Under the pieces are notes generated by a model, which was not told the origin of the DNA, did no database searches, and saw only the letters and a program-made list of their open reading frames with translations. A stretch of 64,000 nt of DNA from Cladorhizidae sp. MBARI D1340-BT2 (taxonomy: Eukaryota > Porifera > Demospongiae > Poecilosclerida > Cladorhizidae). Below, one piece after another: positions 1 through 9,900 of the stretch. The stretch is taken from the NCBI GenBank assembly GCA_028752905.1, contig JAQNBH010000002.1, forward strand, positions 28,627,932 to 28,691,931. Reading direction: 5' to 3'. The first letter of the stretch is position 1, and every line of letters starts with the position of its first letter. The translations under genes were made by a program, and so were the position numbers.

Positions 1-9
1 AAACATGTT
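1..9 (+). repeat. Tail of the preceding satellite unit
   Basis: The nine bases aaacatgtt are the end of the block to the left of the window. Every B block ends with the same bases, so the array continues upstream and the window does not begin at its edge. Confidence 0.85.
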
Positions 10-524
10 AGCTTCGTAGATTATCCACACTTCACTGAATAGACTTGTTATACAGCTATTAAGATAGGACTCTCCAAGTGCTCTCTCTTGATACCAAACA
101 TCCATATATTCTGCACACTTCACTGTAATGGACTTGCAAGATAGGTATCTCTCAGTGTTCTCTATCTTGAGCTAAACATGTTAGCTTCATAGATTCTCCA
201 CACTTCACTGTATAAACTTGATATATAGCTCTAAAGGTAGGCCTCTCTCTGTTCTCTCTCTTGATACCAAACATCCGTATATTCCGCATACTTCACAGTA
301 ATGGACTTGATAGAATCACAAGATAGGTTTCTCTCTGCTCTCTCTTGATGCTAAATAGATTCTCCACACTTCACTGAATAAACTTGATATATAGCTATTA
401 AGATAGGTCTCTCTCTGTGCTCTCTGTTGATATCAAACATCCATAATATTCTGCATACTTTACTGTAATGGACTTGATATGATTCGAATGATAGGTTTCA
501 TTATGTGTTCTCTATCTTGATATT

Positions 525-880
525 TGCCCTAATTTGGTCTATATGTTTCTCATTTTCCCCCCGAAAATCTTGTTTTTTTGCCGTGAAGCTCATAACTTTT
601 CTACACTTTACCCAAAAAAGATAATTTTTATATCACCGGATAGCTCTTCTAATTATCTGTCTTTTGTACGTGCCAAAATTTTAAGTACTCTAAGTATTAG
701 CAAGTTATGGTGATTTGAAGTGGTAAGGTTTGGGATCTTTCCTGGCGTTTTCCAGTTGCCAAAGCGGTGGCCTGCCAGTGAAAACCACTACATTTATTGA
801 TAATCTGTTCACATGTTGCAGATAAGGGCCTTCTCTATCAGTTGACAAAATCTGGGACTTTGGTCTTGTTAATTAGGGCA
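525..880 (+). repeat. 10-bp inverted repeat bounding most of block B
   Basis: tgccctaatt at 525-534 and aattagggca at 871-880 are exact inverted copies and enclose 356 bp of the 384-bp B core. Both arms were present in the B copies inspected, except that the 2635 and 5654 units lack the left arm. An arrangement of short terminal inverted repeats around a small non-coding segment would fit a relic of a non-autonomous DNA transposon. I see no convincing target-site duplication next to the arms, so this is a suggestion and chance remains possible. Confidence 0.55.
552..568 (+). repeat. Stem-loop with a C-run loop in block B
   Basis: attttc (552-557) and gaaaat (563-568) are inverted copies around five C. 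The T/C boundary varies between copies (tttt then six C, or ttt then seven C) at constant total length. The seven-C form is scattered over several B subtypes, for example 5683, 9215, 16977 and 24841. One rarer form reads tttcccctcg (957-965, 3976-3985). Confidence 0.65.
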
Positions 881-1319
881 GTTATGAATTGTACTCTTAC
901 TTGATGCTAAACATGTTCTTGATATTTGCCCTAATTTGGTCTATATGTTTCTCATTTTCCCCTCGAAAATCTTGTTTTTTTGCCGTGAAGCTCATAACTT
1001 TTCTACACTTTACCCAAAAAAGATAATTTTTATATCACCGGATAGCTCTTCTAATTATCTGTCTTTTGTACGTGCCAAAATTTTAAGTACTCTAAGTATT
1101 AGCAAGTTATGGTGATTTGAAGTGGTAAGGTTTGGGATCTTTCCTGGCGTTTTCCAGTTGCCAAAGCGGTGGCCTGCCAGTGAAAACCACTACATTTATT
1201 GATAATCTGTTCACATGTTGCAGATAAGGGCCTTCTCTATCAGTTGACAAAATCTGGGACTTTGGTCTTGTTAATTAGGGCAGTTATGAATTGTACTCTT
1301 ACTTGATGCTAAACATGTT

Positions 1320-1726
1320 CTTGATATTTGCCCTAATTTGGTCTATATATATGTTTCTCATTTTCCCCCCGAAAATCTTGTTTTTTTGCCGTGAAGCTCA
1401 TAACTTTTCTACACTTTACCCAAAAAAGATAATTTTTATATCACCGGATAGCCCTTCTAATTATCTGTCTTTTGTACGTGCCAAAATTTTGAGTACTCTA
1501 AGTATTAGCAAGTTATGGTGATTTGAAGTGTTAAGGTTTGTGATTTTTCCTGGCGTTTTCCAGTTGCCAAAGCGGTGGCCTGCCAGTGAAAAACCACTAC
1601 ATTTATTGATAATCTGTTCACATGTTGCAGATAAGGGCCTTCTCTATCAGTTGACAAAATCTGGGACTTTGGTCTTGTTAATTAGGGCAGTTATGAATTG
1701 TACTCTTACTTGATGCTAAACATGTT
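1320..1726 (+). repeat. 407-bp B variant
   Basis: This B is five bases longer than the common 402-bp form. Four extra bases lie in the tatata stretch just after its start, and one extra A lies in the gtgaaaaacc run. The extra TA steps put a frame in register from a TTG at 1291, which explains the 76-codon open frame seen only here and in the 4339 copy; it is not evidence for a gene. The same variant recurs exactly one HOR period (3019 bp) later. Confidence 0.9.
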
Positions 1727-1882
1727 AGCTTCGTAGATTATCCACACTTCACTGAATAGACTTGTTATACAGCTATTAAGATAGGACTCTCCAAGTGCTC
1801 TCTCTTGATACCAAACATCCATATATTCTGCACACTTCACTGTAATGGACTTGCAAGATAGGTATCTCTCAGTGTTCTCTAT
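1709..1882 (+). repeat. A-block dimer 1 (174 bp)
   Basis: Odd monomer 1709-1803 plus even monomer 1804-1882. The odd half shares aaacatgttagctt and tctcc/atcc-acacttcactg with the odd half of dimer 2. The even half shares ccaaacatcc and cacttcactgtaatgg-like sequence with the even half of dimer 2. It is the shortest even half: the gatagaatca-type stretch seen in dimer 2 is reduced to gcaa. Confidence 0.8.
1715..1729 (+). repeat. Near-palindrome spanning the B/A junction
   Basis: gctaaacatgttagc has arms gctaa and ttagc around acatg, with the perfect 8-bp palindrome aacatgtt at 1719-1726. That palindrome ends exactly where block identity is decided: what follows is either agcttc (A) or cttgatattt (another B). 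The same holds at the other B/A and B/B junctions. Confidence 0.75.
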
Positions 1883-2060
1883 CTTGAGCTAAACATGTTA
1901 GCTTCATAGATTCTCCACACTTCACTGTATAAACTTGATATATAGCTCTAAAGGTAGGCCTCTCTCTGTTCTCTCTCTTGATACCAAACATCCGTATATT
2001 CCGCATACTTCACAGTAATGGACTTGATAGAATCACAAGATAGGTTTCTCTCTGCTCTCT
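1883..2060 (+). repeat. A-block dimer 2 (178 bp)
   Basis: Odd monomer 1883-1976, even monomer 1977-2060. It starts cttgagctaaacatgttagc, so the sequence found at every B/A junction also occurs inside A, here continuous with the satellite rather than at a block boundary. It carries the diagnostic sites that separate the two main A types. Confidence 0.8.
1887..1903 (+). repeat. Internal copy of the junction near-palindrome
   Basis: agctaaacatgttagct in dimer 2 of block A has 6-bp arms (agctaa/ttagct) around acatg. It sits at the start of monomer 3, equivalent to the junction copy at the start of monomer 1, and recurs in the other A blocks. Confidence 0.7.
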
Positions 2061-2232
2061 CTTGATGCTAAATAGATTCTCCACACTTCACTGAATAAAC
2101 TTGATATATAGCTATTAAGATAGGTCTCTCTCTGTGCTCTCTGTTGATATCAAACATCCATAATATTCTGCATACTTTACTGTAATGGACTTGATATGAT
2201 TCGAATGATAGGTTTCATTATGTGTTCTCTAT
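2061..2232 (+). repeat. A-block dimer 3 (172 bp)
   Basis: Odd monomer 2061-2142, even monomer 2143-2232. The odd half lacks the catgttagcttc stretch present in dimers 1 and 2 (gctaaatagattctcc directly), which accounts for its shorter 82 bp. The even half starts gttgat and contains gatatgattcgaatgat. Block B begins immediately after its ctctat end. Confidence 0.8.
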
Positions 2233-2634
2233 CTTGATATTTGCCCTAATTTGGTCTATATGTTTCTCATTTTCCCCCCGAAAATCTTGTTTTTTTGCCG
2301 TGAAGCTCATAACTTTTCTACACTTTACCCAAAAAAGATAATTTTTATATCACCGGATAGCTCTTCTAATTATCTGTCTTTTGTACGTGCCAAAATTTTA
2401 AGTACTCTAAGTATTAGCAAGTTATGGTGATTTGAAGTGGTAAGGTTTGGGATCTTTCCTGGCGTTTTCCAGTTGCCAAAGCGGTGGCCTGCCAGTGAAA
2501 ACCACTACATTTATTGATAATCTGTTCACATGTTGCAGATAAGGGCCTTCTCTATCAGTTGACAAAATCTGGGACTTTGGTCTTGTTAATTAGGGCAGTT
2601 ATGAATTGTACTCTTACTTGATGCTAAACATGTT

Positions 2635-3028
2635 CTTGATATTTCGGTCTATATGTTTCTCATTTTCCCCCCGAAAATCTTGTTTTTTTGCCGTGAAGCT
2701 CATAACTTTTCTACACTTTACCCAAAAAAGATAATTTTTATATCACCGAATAGCCCTTCTAATTATCTGTCTTTTATACGTGCCAAAAGTTTGAGTACTC
2801 TAAGTATTAGCAAGTTATAGTAATTTGAAGTGGTAAGGTTTGGGATTTTTCCTGGCGTTTTCCAGTTGCCAAAGCGGTGGCCTGCCAGTGAAAAACCACT
2901 ACATTTATTGATAATCTGTTCACATGTTGCAGATAAGGGCCTTCTCTATCAGTTGACAAAATCTGGGACTTTGGTCTTGTTAATTAGGGCAGTTATGAAT
3001 TGTACTCTTACTTGATGCTAAACATGTT
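2635..3028 (+). repeat. 394-bp B variant lacking the left inverted-repeat arm
   Basis: The start reads cttgatatttcggtc. In the common form, ten bases (gccctaattt) stand where this copy has a single c, a net loss of nine. The loss removes the left arm of the inverted repeat found in other B copies. The unit also has private changes: tttatacgtg for tttgtacgtg, and agttatagtaattt for agttatggtgattt. It is the last B before block A. Confidence 0.9.
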
Positions 3029-4338
3029 AGCTTCGTAGATTATCCACACTTCACTGAATAGACTTGTTATACAGCTATTAAGATAGGACTCTCCAAGTGC
3101 TCTCTCTTGATACCAAACATCCATATATTCTGCACACTTCACTGTAATGGACTTGCAAGATAGGTATCTCTCAGTGTTCTCTATCTTGAGCTAAACATGT
3201 TAGCTTCATAGATTCTCCACACTTCACTGTATAAACTTGATATATAGCTCTAAAGGTAGGCCTCTCTCTGTTCTCTCTCTTGATACCAAACATCCGTATA
3301 TTCCGCATACTTCACAGTAATGGACTTGATAGAATCACAAGATAGGTTTCTCTCTGCTCTCTCTTGATGCTAAATAGATTCTCCACACTTCACTGAATAA
3401 ACTTGATATATAGCTATTAAGATAGGTCTCTCTCTGTGCTCTCTGTTGATATCAAACATCCATAATATTCTGCATACTTTACTGTAATGGACTTGATATG
3501 ATTCGAATGATAGGTTTCATTATGTGTTCTCTATCTTGATATTTGCCCTAATTTGGTCTATATGTTTCTCATTTTCCCCCCGAAAATCTTGTTTTTTTGC
3601 CGTGAAGCTCATAACTTTTCTACACTTTACCCAAAAAAGATAATTTTTATATCACCGGATAGCTCTTCTAATTATCTGTCTTTTGTACGTGCCAAAATTT
3701 TAAGTACTCTAAGTATTAGCAAGTTATGGTGATTTGAAGTGGTAAGGTTTGGGATCTTTCCTGGCGTTTTCCAGTTGCCAAAGCGGTGGCCTGCCAGTGA
3801 AAACCACTACATTTATTGATAATCTGTTCACATGTTGCAGATAAGGGCCTTCTCTATCAGTTGACAAAATCTGGGACTTTGGTCTTGTTAATTAGGGCAG
3901 TTATGAATTGTACTCTTACTTGATGCTAAACATGTTCTTGATATTTGCCCTAATTTGGTCTATATGTTTCTCATTTTCCCCTCGAAAATCTTGTTTTTTT
4001 GCCGTGAAGCTCATAACTTTTCTACACTTTACCCAAAAAAGATAATTTTTATATCACCGGATAGCTCTTCTAATTATCTGTCTTTTGTACGTGCCAAAAT
4101 TTTAAGTACTCTAAGTATTAGCAAGTTATGGTGATTTGAAGTGGTAAGGTTTGGGATCTTTCCTGGCGTTTTCCAGTTGCCAAAGCGGTGGCCTGCCAGT
4201 GAAAACCACTACATTTATTGATAATCTGTTCACATGTTGCAGATAAGGGCCTTCTCTATCAGTTGACAAAATCTGGGACTTTGGTCTTGTTAATTAGGGC
4301 AGTTATGAATTGTACTCTTACTTGATGCTAAACATGTT

Positions 4339-4745
4339 CTTGATATTTGCCCTAATTTGGTCTATATATATGTTTCTCATTTTCCCCCCGAAAATCTTGT
4401 TTTTTTGCCGTGAAGCTCATAACTTTTCTACACTTTACCCAAAAAAGATAATTTTTATATCACCGGATAGCCCTTCTAATTATCTGTCTTTTGTACGTGC
4501 CAAAATTTTGAGTACTCTAAGTATTAGCAAGTTATGGTGATTTGAAGTGTTAAGGTTTGTGATTTTTCCTGGCGTTTTCCAGTTGCCAAAGCGGTGGCCT
4601 GCCAGTGAAAAACCACTACATTTATTGATAATCTGTTCACATGTTGCAGATAAGGGCCTTCTCTATCAGTTGACAAAATCTGGGACTTTGGTCTTGTTAA
4701 TTAGGGCAGTTATGAATTGTACTCTTACTTGATGCTAAACATGTT
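4339..4745 (+). repeat. 407-bp B variant, second copy
   Basis: Counterpart of 1320-1726 at a distance of 3019 bp, with the same extra tata and the five-A run. Its presence at the same HOR position shows that the 3019-bp unit was copied as a whole after this variant arose. Confidence 0.9.
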
Positions 4746-5653
4746 AGCTTCGTAGATTATCCACACTTCACTGAATAGACTTGTTATACAGCTATTAAGA
4801 TAGGACTCTCCAAGTGCTCTCTCTTGATACCAAACATCCATATATTCTGCACACTTCACTGTAATGGACTTGCAAGATAGGTATCTCTCAGTGTTCTCTA
4901 TCTTGAGCTAAACATGTTAGCTTCATAGATTCTCCACACTTCACTGTATAAACTTGATATATAGCTCTAAAGGTAGGCCTCTCTCTGTTCTCTCTCTTGA
5001 TACCAAACATCCGTATATTCCGCATACTTCACAGTAATGGACTTGATAGAATCACAAGATAGGTTTCTCTCTGCTCTCTCTTGATGCTAAATAGATTCTC
5101 CACACTTCACTGAATAAACTTGATATATAGCTATTAAGATAGGTCTCTCTCTGTGCTCTCTGTTGATATCAAACATCCATAATATTCTGCATACTTTACT
5201 GTAATGGACTTGATATGATTCGAATGATAGGTTTCATTATGTGTTCTCTATCTTGATATTTGCCCTAATTTGGTCTATATGTTTCTCATTTTCCCCCCGA
5301 AAATCTTGTTTTTTTGCCGTGAAGCTCATAACTTTTCTACACTTTACCCAAAAAAGATAATTTTTATATCACCGGATAGCTCTTCTAATTATCTGTCTTT
5401 TGTACGTGCCAAAATTTTAAGTACTCTAAGTATTAGCAAGTTATGGTGATTTGAAGTGGTAAGGTTTGGGATCTTTCCTGGCGTTTTCCAGTTGCCAAAG
5501 CGGTGGCCTGCCAGTGAAAACCACTACATTTATTGATAATCTGTTCACATGTTGCAGATAAGGGCCTTCTCTATCAGTTGACAAAATCTGGGACTTTGGT
5601 CTTGTTAATTAGGGCAGTTATGAATTGTACTCTTACTTGATGCTAAACATGTT

Positions 5654-6047
5654 CTTGATATTTCGGTCTATATGTTTCTCATTTCCCCCCCGAAAATCTT
5701 GTTTTTTTGCCGTGAAGCTCATAACTTTTCTACACTTTACCCAAAAAAGATAATTTTTATATCACCGAATAGCCCTTCTAATTATCTGTCTTTTATACGT
5801 GCCAAAAGTTTGAGTACTCTAAGTATTAGCAAGTTATAGTAATTTGAAGTGGTAAGGTTTGGGATTTTTCCTGGCGTTTTCCAGTTGCCAAAGCGGTGGC
5901 CTGCCAGTGAAAAACCACTACATTTATTGATAATCTGTTCACATGTTGCAGATAAGGGCCTTCTCTATCAGTTGACAAAATCTGGGACTTTGGTCTTGTT
6001 AATTAGGGCAGTTATGAATTGTACTCTTACTTGATGCTAAACATGTT
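5654..6047 (+). repeat. 394-bp B variant, second copy
   Basis: Same deletion and private substitutions as 2635-3028, 3019 bp downstream. It differs from that copy in the T/C run (catttccccccc). It is the last unit of domain 1 before the single AB at the domain boundary. Confidence 0.9.
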
Positions 6048-6955
6048 AGCTTCGTAGATTATCCACACTTCACTGAATAGACTTGTTATACAGCTATTAA
6101 GATAGGACTCTCCAAGTGCTCTCTCTTGATACCAAACATCCATATATTCTGCACACTTCACTGTAATGGACTTGCAAGATAGGTATCTCTCAGTGTTCTC
6201 TATCTTGAGCTAAACATGTTAGCTTCATAGATTCTCCACACTTCACTGAATAGACTTGATATATAGCTCTAAAGGTAGGCCTCTCTCTGTTCTTTCTCTT
6301 GATACCAAACATCCGTATATTCCGCATACTTAACAGTAATGGACTTGATAGAATCACAAGATAGGTTTCTCTCTGCTCTCTCTTGATGCTAAATAGATTC
6401 TCCACACTTCACTGAATAAACTTGATATATAGCTATTAAGATAGGTCTCTCTCTGTGCTCTCTGTTGATATCAAACATCCATAATATTCTGCAAACTTTA
6501 CTGTAATGGACTTGATATGATTCGAATGATAGGTTTCATTATGTGTTCTCTATCTTGATATTTGCCCTAATTTGGTCTATATGTTTCTCATTTCCCCCCC
6601 GAAAATCTTGTTTTTTTGCCGTGAAGCTCATAACTTTTCTACACTTTACCCAAAAAAGATAATTTTTATATCACCGGATAGCTCTTCTAATTATCTGTCT
6701 TTTGTACGTGCCAAAATTTTAAGTACTCTAAGTATTAGCAAGTTATGGTGATTTGAAGTGGTAAGGTTTGGGATCTTTCCTGGCGTTTTCCAGTTGCCAA
6801 AGCGGTGGCCTGCCAGTGAAAACCACTACATTTATTGATAATCTGTTCACATGTTGCAGATAAGGGCCTTCTCTATCAGTTGACAAAATCTGGGACTTTG
6901 GTCTTGTTAATTAGGGCAGTTATGAATTGTACTCTTACTTGATGCTAAACATGTT
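6048..6955 (+). repeat. Isolated AB module at a domain boundary
   Basis: A 6048-6553 and a single B 6554-6955. The A block has private bases near 6294 (tctttctctt) and 6332 (cttaacag), and it mixes states: ctgaatagac and ctgcaaac as in the A at 6956, but taatggac as in domain 1. Both the order and the variants change here from the 3019-bp HOR on the left to the 3024-bp HOR on the right. Confidence 0.85.
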
Positions 6956-9900
6956 AGCTTCGTAGATTATCCACACTTCACTGAATAGACTTGTTATACA
7001 GCTATTAAGATAGGACTCTCCAAGTGCTCTCTCTTGATACCAAACATCCATATATTCTGCACACTTCACTGTAATGGACTTGCAAGATAGGTATCTCTCA
7101 GTGTTCTCTATCTTGAGCTAAACATGTTAGCTTCATAGATTCTCCACACTTCACTGAATAGACTTGATATATAGCTCTAAAGGTAGGCCTCTCTCTGTTC
7201 TCTCTCTTGATACCAAACATCCGTATATTCCGCATACTTCACAGTAATGGACTTGATAGAATCACAAGATAGGTTTCTCTCTGCTCTCTCTTGATGCTAA
7301 ATAGATTCTCCACACTTCACTGAATAAACTTGATATATAGCTATTAAGATAGGTCTCTCTCTGTGCTCTCTGTTGATATCAAACATCCATAATATTCTGC
7401 AAACTTTACTGTAATGAACTTGATATGATTCGAATGATAGGTTTCATTATGTGTTCTCTATCTTGATATTTGCCCTAATTTGGTCTATATGTTTCTCATT
7501 TTCCCCCCGAAAATCTTGTTTTTTTGCCGTGAAGTTCATAACTTTTCTACACTTTACCCAAAAAAGATAATTTTTATATCACCGGATAGCTCTTCTAATT
7601 ATCTGTCTTTTGTACGTGCCAAAATTTTGAGTACTCTAAGTATTAGCAAGTTATGGTGATTTGAAGTGGTAAGGTTTGGGATTTTTCCTGGCGTTTTCCA
7701 GTTGCCAAAGCGGTGGCCTGCCAGTGAAACACCACTACATTTATTGATAATCTGTTCACATGTTGCAGATAAGGGCCTTCTCTATCAGTTGACAAAATCT
7801 GGGACTTTGGTCTTGTTAATTAGGGCAGTTATGAATTGTACTCTTACTTGATGCTAAACATGTTCTTGATATTTGCCCTAATTTGGTCTATATGTTTCTC
7901 ATTTTCCCCCCGAAAATCTTGTTTTTTTGCCGTGAAGCTCATAACTTTTCTACACTTTACCCAAAAAAGATAATTTTTATATCACCGGATAGCCCTTCTA
8001 ATTATCTGTCTTTTGTACGTGCCAAAATTTTGAGTACTCTAAGTATTAGCAAGTTATGGTGATTTGAAGTGTTAAGGTTTGTGATTTTTCCTGGCGTTTT
8101 CCAGTTGCCAAAGCGGTGGCCTGCCAGTGAAAAACCACTACATTTATTGATAATCTGTTCACATGTTGCAGATAAGGGCCTTCTCTATCAGTTGACAAAA
8201 TCTGGGACTTTGGTCTTGTTAATTAGGGCAGTTATGAATTGTACTCTTACTTGATGCTAAACATGTTAGCTTCGTAGATTATCCACAATTCACTGAATAG
8301 ACTTGTTATACAGCTATTAAGATAGGACTCTCCAAGTGCTCTCTCTTGATACCAAACATCCATATATTCTGCACACTTCACTGTAATGGACTTGCAAGAT
8401 AGGTATCTCTCAGTGTTCTCTATCTTGAGCTAAACATGTTAGCTTCATAGATTCTCCACACTTCACTGTATAAACTTGATATATAGCTCTAAAGGTAGGC
8501 CTCTCTCTGTTCTCTCTCTTGATACCAAACATCCGTATATTCCGCATACTTCACAGTAATGGACTTGATAGAATCACAAGATAGGTTTCTCTCTGCTCTC
8601 TCTTGATGCTAAATAGATTCTCCACACTTCACTGAATAAACTTGATATATAGCTATTAAGATAGGTCTCTCTCTGTGCTCTCTGTTGATATCAAACATCC
8701 ATAATATTCTGCACACTTTACTGTAATGGACTTGATATGATTCGAATGATAGGTTTCATTATGTGTTCTCTATCTTGATATTTGCCCTAATTTGGTCTAT
8801 ATGTTTCTCATTTTCCCCCCGAAAATCTTGTTTTTTTGCCGTGAAGATCAAAACTTTTCTACACTTTACCCAAAAAAGATAATTTTTATATCACCGGATA
8901 GCTCTTCTAATTATCTGTCTTTTGTACGTGCCAAAATTTTAAGTACTCTAAGTATTAGCAAGTTATGGTGATTTGAAGTGGTAAGGTTTGGGATCTTTCC
9001 TGGCGTTTTCCAGTTGCCAAAGCGGTGGCCTGCCAGTGAAAACCACTACATTTATTGATAATCTGTTCACATGTTGCAGATAAGGGCCTTCTCTATCAGT
9101 TGACAAAATCTGGGACTTTGGTCTTGTTAATTAGGGCAGTTATGAATTGTACTCTTACTTGATGCTAAACATGTTCTTGATATTTGCCCTAATTTGGTCT
9201 ATATGTTTCTCATTTCCCCCCCGAAAATCTTGTTTTTTTGCCGTGAAGCTCATAACTATTCTACACTTTACCCCAAAAAGATAATTTTTATATCAACGGA
9301 TAGCCCTTCTAATTATCTGTCTTTTGTACGTGCCAAAGTTTTGAATACTCTAAGTATTAGGAAGTTATGATGATTTGAAGTGGTAAGGTTTGTGATTTTC
9401 CTGGCGTTTTCCAGTTGCCAAAGCGGTGGCCTGCCAGTGAAAAACCACTACATTTATTGATAATCTGTTCACATGTTGCAGATAAGGGCCTTCTCTATCA
9501 GTTGACAAAATCTGGGACTTTGGTCTTGTTAATTAGGGCAGTTATGAATTGTACTCTTACTTGATGCTAAACATGTTCTTGATATTTGCCCTAATTTGGT
9601 CTATATGTTTCTCATTTTCCCCCCGAAAATCTTGTTTTTTTGCCGTGAAGCTCATAACTTTTCTACACTTTACCCCAAAAAGATAATTTTTATATCACCG
9701 GATAGCCCTTCTAATTATCTGTCTTTTGTACGTGCCAAAATTTTAAGTACTCTAAGTATTAGCAAGTTATGGTGATTTGAAGTGGTAAGGTTTGGGATCT
9801 TTCCTGGCGTTTTCCAGTTGCCAAAGCGGTGGCCTGCCAGTGAAAACCACTACATTTATTGATAATCTGTTCACATGTTGCAGATAAGGGCCTTCTCTAT

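Larger units (their letters stand above)
516..917 (+). repeat. Reference block B (402 bp)
   Basis: A 384-bp core (516-899) ends gtactctta. It is followed by 18 bp (900-917) identical to the start of the first A monomer. I see no resemblance between the core and the A monomers beyond the shared cttgat at its start. Four main subtypes recur. One has aagtac, gggatcttt and a four-A run. One has gagtac, gttaaggtttgtg and a five-A run. One has ctattctac, gaatactc, ggaagttatgatg and one T fewer. One has cgaatagctc, gagtac, gggattttt and five A. Chimeras between these are common. I recognise no coding domain or known element in it. Confidence 0.88.
1709..2232 (+). repeat. Reference block A with its 18-bp lead-in: six satellite monomers
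   Basis: Taken with the 18-bp cttgatgctaaacatgtt in front of it, block A divides into six monomers: 1709-1803 (95 bp), 1804-1882 (79), 1883-1976 (94), 1977-2060 (84), 2061-2142 (82) and 2143-2232 (90). Each starts cttgat or a variant (cttgag, gttgat). Most contain a cacacttcactg or catacttcac-like core, a taat/ataa-acttgat stretch and a pyrimidine-rich end such as ctctctgtgctctct. Odd and even monomers form two classes, so the true repeat is a dimer. The main variant sites are 1928 and 1932 (ctgtataaac or ctgaatagac), 2001 (ttccgc or tttcgc), 2173 (t, a or c in ctgcNtac-like context) and 2188 (taatggac or taatgaac). Confidence 0.85.
10..6047 (+). repeat. HOR domain 1: (ABBB-ABB) x 2, 3019-bp period
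   Basis: Two nearly identical 3019-bp repeats, 10-3028 and 3029-6047. A starts: 10, 1727, 3029, 4746. B starts: 516, 918, 1320; 2233, 2635; 3535, 3937, 4339; 5252, 5654. Each position has its own B variant: the third B after the first A is 407 bp (extra tata), and the last B of the repeat is 394 bp (9-bp net loss near its start). All four A blocks carry ctgcatac in the last A monomer, a state not seen elsewhere in the window. The two copies differ visibly at the T/C run near 5683 (three T and seven C instead of four and six). Confidence 0.93.

Noticed and set aside
481..490. gattcgaatg in the last A monomer, resembling the B box of a tRNA or SINE promoter
   Set aside because: Only part of the GGTTCGANTCC consensus fits. 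I see no A box at a suitable distance, no cloverleaf and no terminator arrangement.
10..515. CENP-B box in block A
   Set aside because: I looked for the TTCG....A..CGGGA core of the CENP-B box. The cttcgtag and attcgaat sequences match only the first few bases.
781..800. agtg/cact and gtgg/ccac short stems around the A run in block B
   Set aside because: The stems are only four bases long and no supporting compensatory changes are visible, so they are expected by chance.
516..917. Possible CRISPR-like array, because repeats of fixed length are regularly spaced
   Set aside because: The repeated blocks are hundreds of bases long, the intervening blocks are themselves repeated, and there are no unique spacers or cas genes.
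516..917. B as an LTR or rDNA spacer unit
   Set aside because: There are no TG...CA ends with a primer-binding site or polypurine tract at the block edges, and no rRNA sequence occurs anywhere in 64 kb. The tgcc...ggca inverted arms are better described as a short inverted repeat of unknown origin.
1291..1521. 76-codon open frame at 1291-1521 and again at 4310-4540
   Set aside because: It starts at TTG and opens only because the 407-bp B variant has four extra bases (tata). It spans a B/B junction, is missing from the common B forms, and its hydrophobic content simply reflects T-rich DNA.
1528..1713. 61-codon open frame repeated dozens of times (first copy here, then 2830, 4547, 5849 and onward)
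   Set aside because: It starts at GTG, lies wholly in block B, and exists only in B copies with a five-base A run (or its gtgaaacacc form) and an intact T run. The many four-A copies are frameshifted. Conservation is that of the DNA repeat as a whole; silent and non-silent sites look equally unchanged.
6190..6405. 71-codon open frame on the minus strand
   Set aside because: It lies inside one A block and is open only because of that block's private base changes. The other A copies do not keep it open, and it has no recognisable domain.
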